Positions 37,023 through 37,629 of a stretch of DNA of 37,629 nucleotides are shown here, one piece after another. The first letter of the stretch is position 1, and each line of letters starts with the position of its first letter. Below the pieces are notes generated by a model. It was not told the origin of the DNA and did not search any database. It saw nothing but the letters and a program-made list of their open reading frames with translations. The stretch is from Mycobacterium sp. (GTDB taxonomy: Bacteria; Actinomycetota; Actinomycetes; Mycobacteriales; Mycobacteriaceae): positions 1 through 37,629 of the forward strand of contig JALHRH010000011.1 of assembly GCA_022841565.1 (NCBI GenBank), given 5' to 3'. The translations under genes were made by a program, and so were the position numbers.

Positions 37023-37629
37023 CCACCCGGCCCCGGGCTAGTCGGGGTACCCGACAGGCTGGGCGCCGTTGACGGGGTAGCCGGCGCAGTGACCGGAATC
37101 TTGGTGCCAGGAGGCTTAGCCGACGGTGGCGGTAGTGCCGACATCGATACCCAGGTGTCCCAGTCCACGGCCCAGTCCCAGATGTCGCCGTCAGAATAGG
37201 AGAGCTGGATCGAGCTGCCGGTGACCTCGACCGGGTCGCCGTACATCGCCGTGGGGAAGTACTCCGCCGCGTCGGCCGTCGACAGGTTGATGCAGCCGTT
37301 GGTGACGTTGCTGTTGCCCTGGGCGCCGGCACTGGACGGGTTGGCGTGGATGAACTCGCCGTTATTGGAGATCCGCACGGCCCAACGCTCGTGCACGTTG
37401 CTATAGCCGGCGGCGGGGTTGGACATGTAGAAGTCGGCGTACTTCTCGGTGACGACGTGGATGCCGTTGCGGGTGACGTTGCGGGCCTTGTCGGCCTCGC
37501 CGTAGCTGCACGGGAAGTCCATGATCACGCCGGCGTCGGTGACCACCTGGATGCGGTGTGAGGAGACCTCGGCCTTGACGACCTGCCGCCGGCCGATCTG
37601 GATGTTCAACGACATGTCCTGCAGACCGT
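37019..37629 (-). CDS. lprQ: L,D-transpeptidase (LprQ/LdtMt5-like), C-terminal part; N-terminus beyond window
   Basis: YkuD domain [51 protein letters not shown]; frame open to window end. Confidence 0.88.
   Translation of the reverse strand, partial: GLQDMSLNIQIGRRQVVKAEVSSHRIQVVTDAGVIMDFPCSYGEADKARNVTRNGIHVVTEKYADFYMSNPAAGYSNVHERWAVRISNNGEFIHANPSSAGAQGNSNVTNGCINLSTADAAEYFPTAMYGDPVEVTGSSIQLSYSDGDIWDWAVDWDTWVSMSALPPPSAKPPGTKIPVTAPATPSTAPSLSGTPTSPGPGG

Noticed and set aside
1-37629. CRISPR arrays, tRNA/rRNA genes, IS elements, toxin-antitoxin or BGC signatures
   Set aside because: No spaced direct-repeat arrays, tRNA-like cloverleaf, transposase, or NRPS/PKS-type ORFs were seen on reading the sequence and ORF track.

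Overview
This window looks like conserved mycobacterial core chromosome, from a non-tuberculous, probably slow-growing Mycobacterium. Gene order matches the M. tuberculosis Rv0522-to-Rv0483 neighbourhood read in inverted orientation. In order it carries: a GabP-type permease, envelope acyltransferase and SGNH genes, an OprA-like STAS protein, the hemA-hemC-hemD-hemB operon, a SerB1-like HAD phosphatase, a HadD-like dehydratase, cmaA2, a PlsC-like acyltransferase, galE2-like, a tiny ribosomal-type protein, an excisionase-like HTH, proC, ppx, a FadR/GntR regulator divergent from a GMC-oxidoreductase operon, regX3/senX3, gpm1, a YbjN-like gene, mshA, a ROK regulator, an SDR and an LprQ/LdtMt5-type L,D-transpeptidase. 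I see no CRISPR array, prophage, IS element, tRNA or rRNA. No clear new multi-gene defence or biosynthetic system is visible. The most interesting points are small-scale: (i) two MIRU-like elements, one forming an 18-codon translationally coupled mini-ORF between senX3 and regX3, the other ending the YbjN-like gene at the position where M. tuberculosis has Rv0488; (ii) two sub-60-aa genes missed by the ORF track (33-aa bS22/AURKAIP1-like and 38-aa membrane peptide); (iii) a perfect palindrome abutting a SigF-like promoter upstream of the oprA-like gene; (iv) an operator-like inverted repeat over the start of the FadR-like regulator; (v) an 11-bp-phased direct repeat upstream of senX3; (vi) lineage differences from M. 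tuberculosis: no mmpS2/mmpL2, no Rv0488, an extra orphan gene next to regX3, and an extra fused acyltransferase-SGNH gene. All homology statements are from memory of these families; no searches were run.
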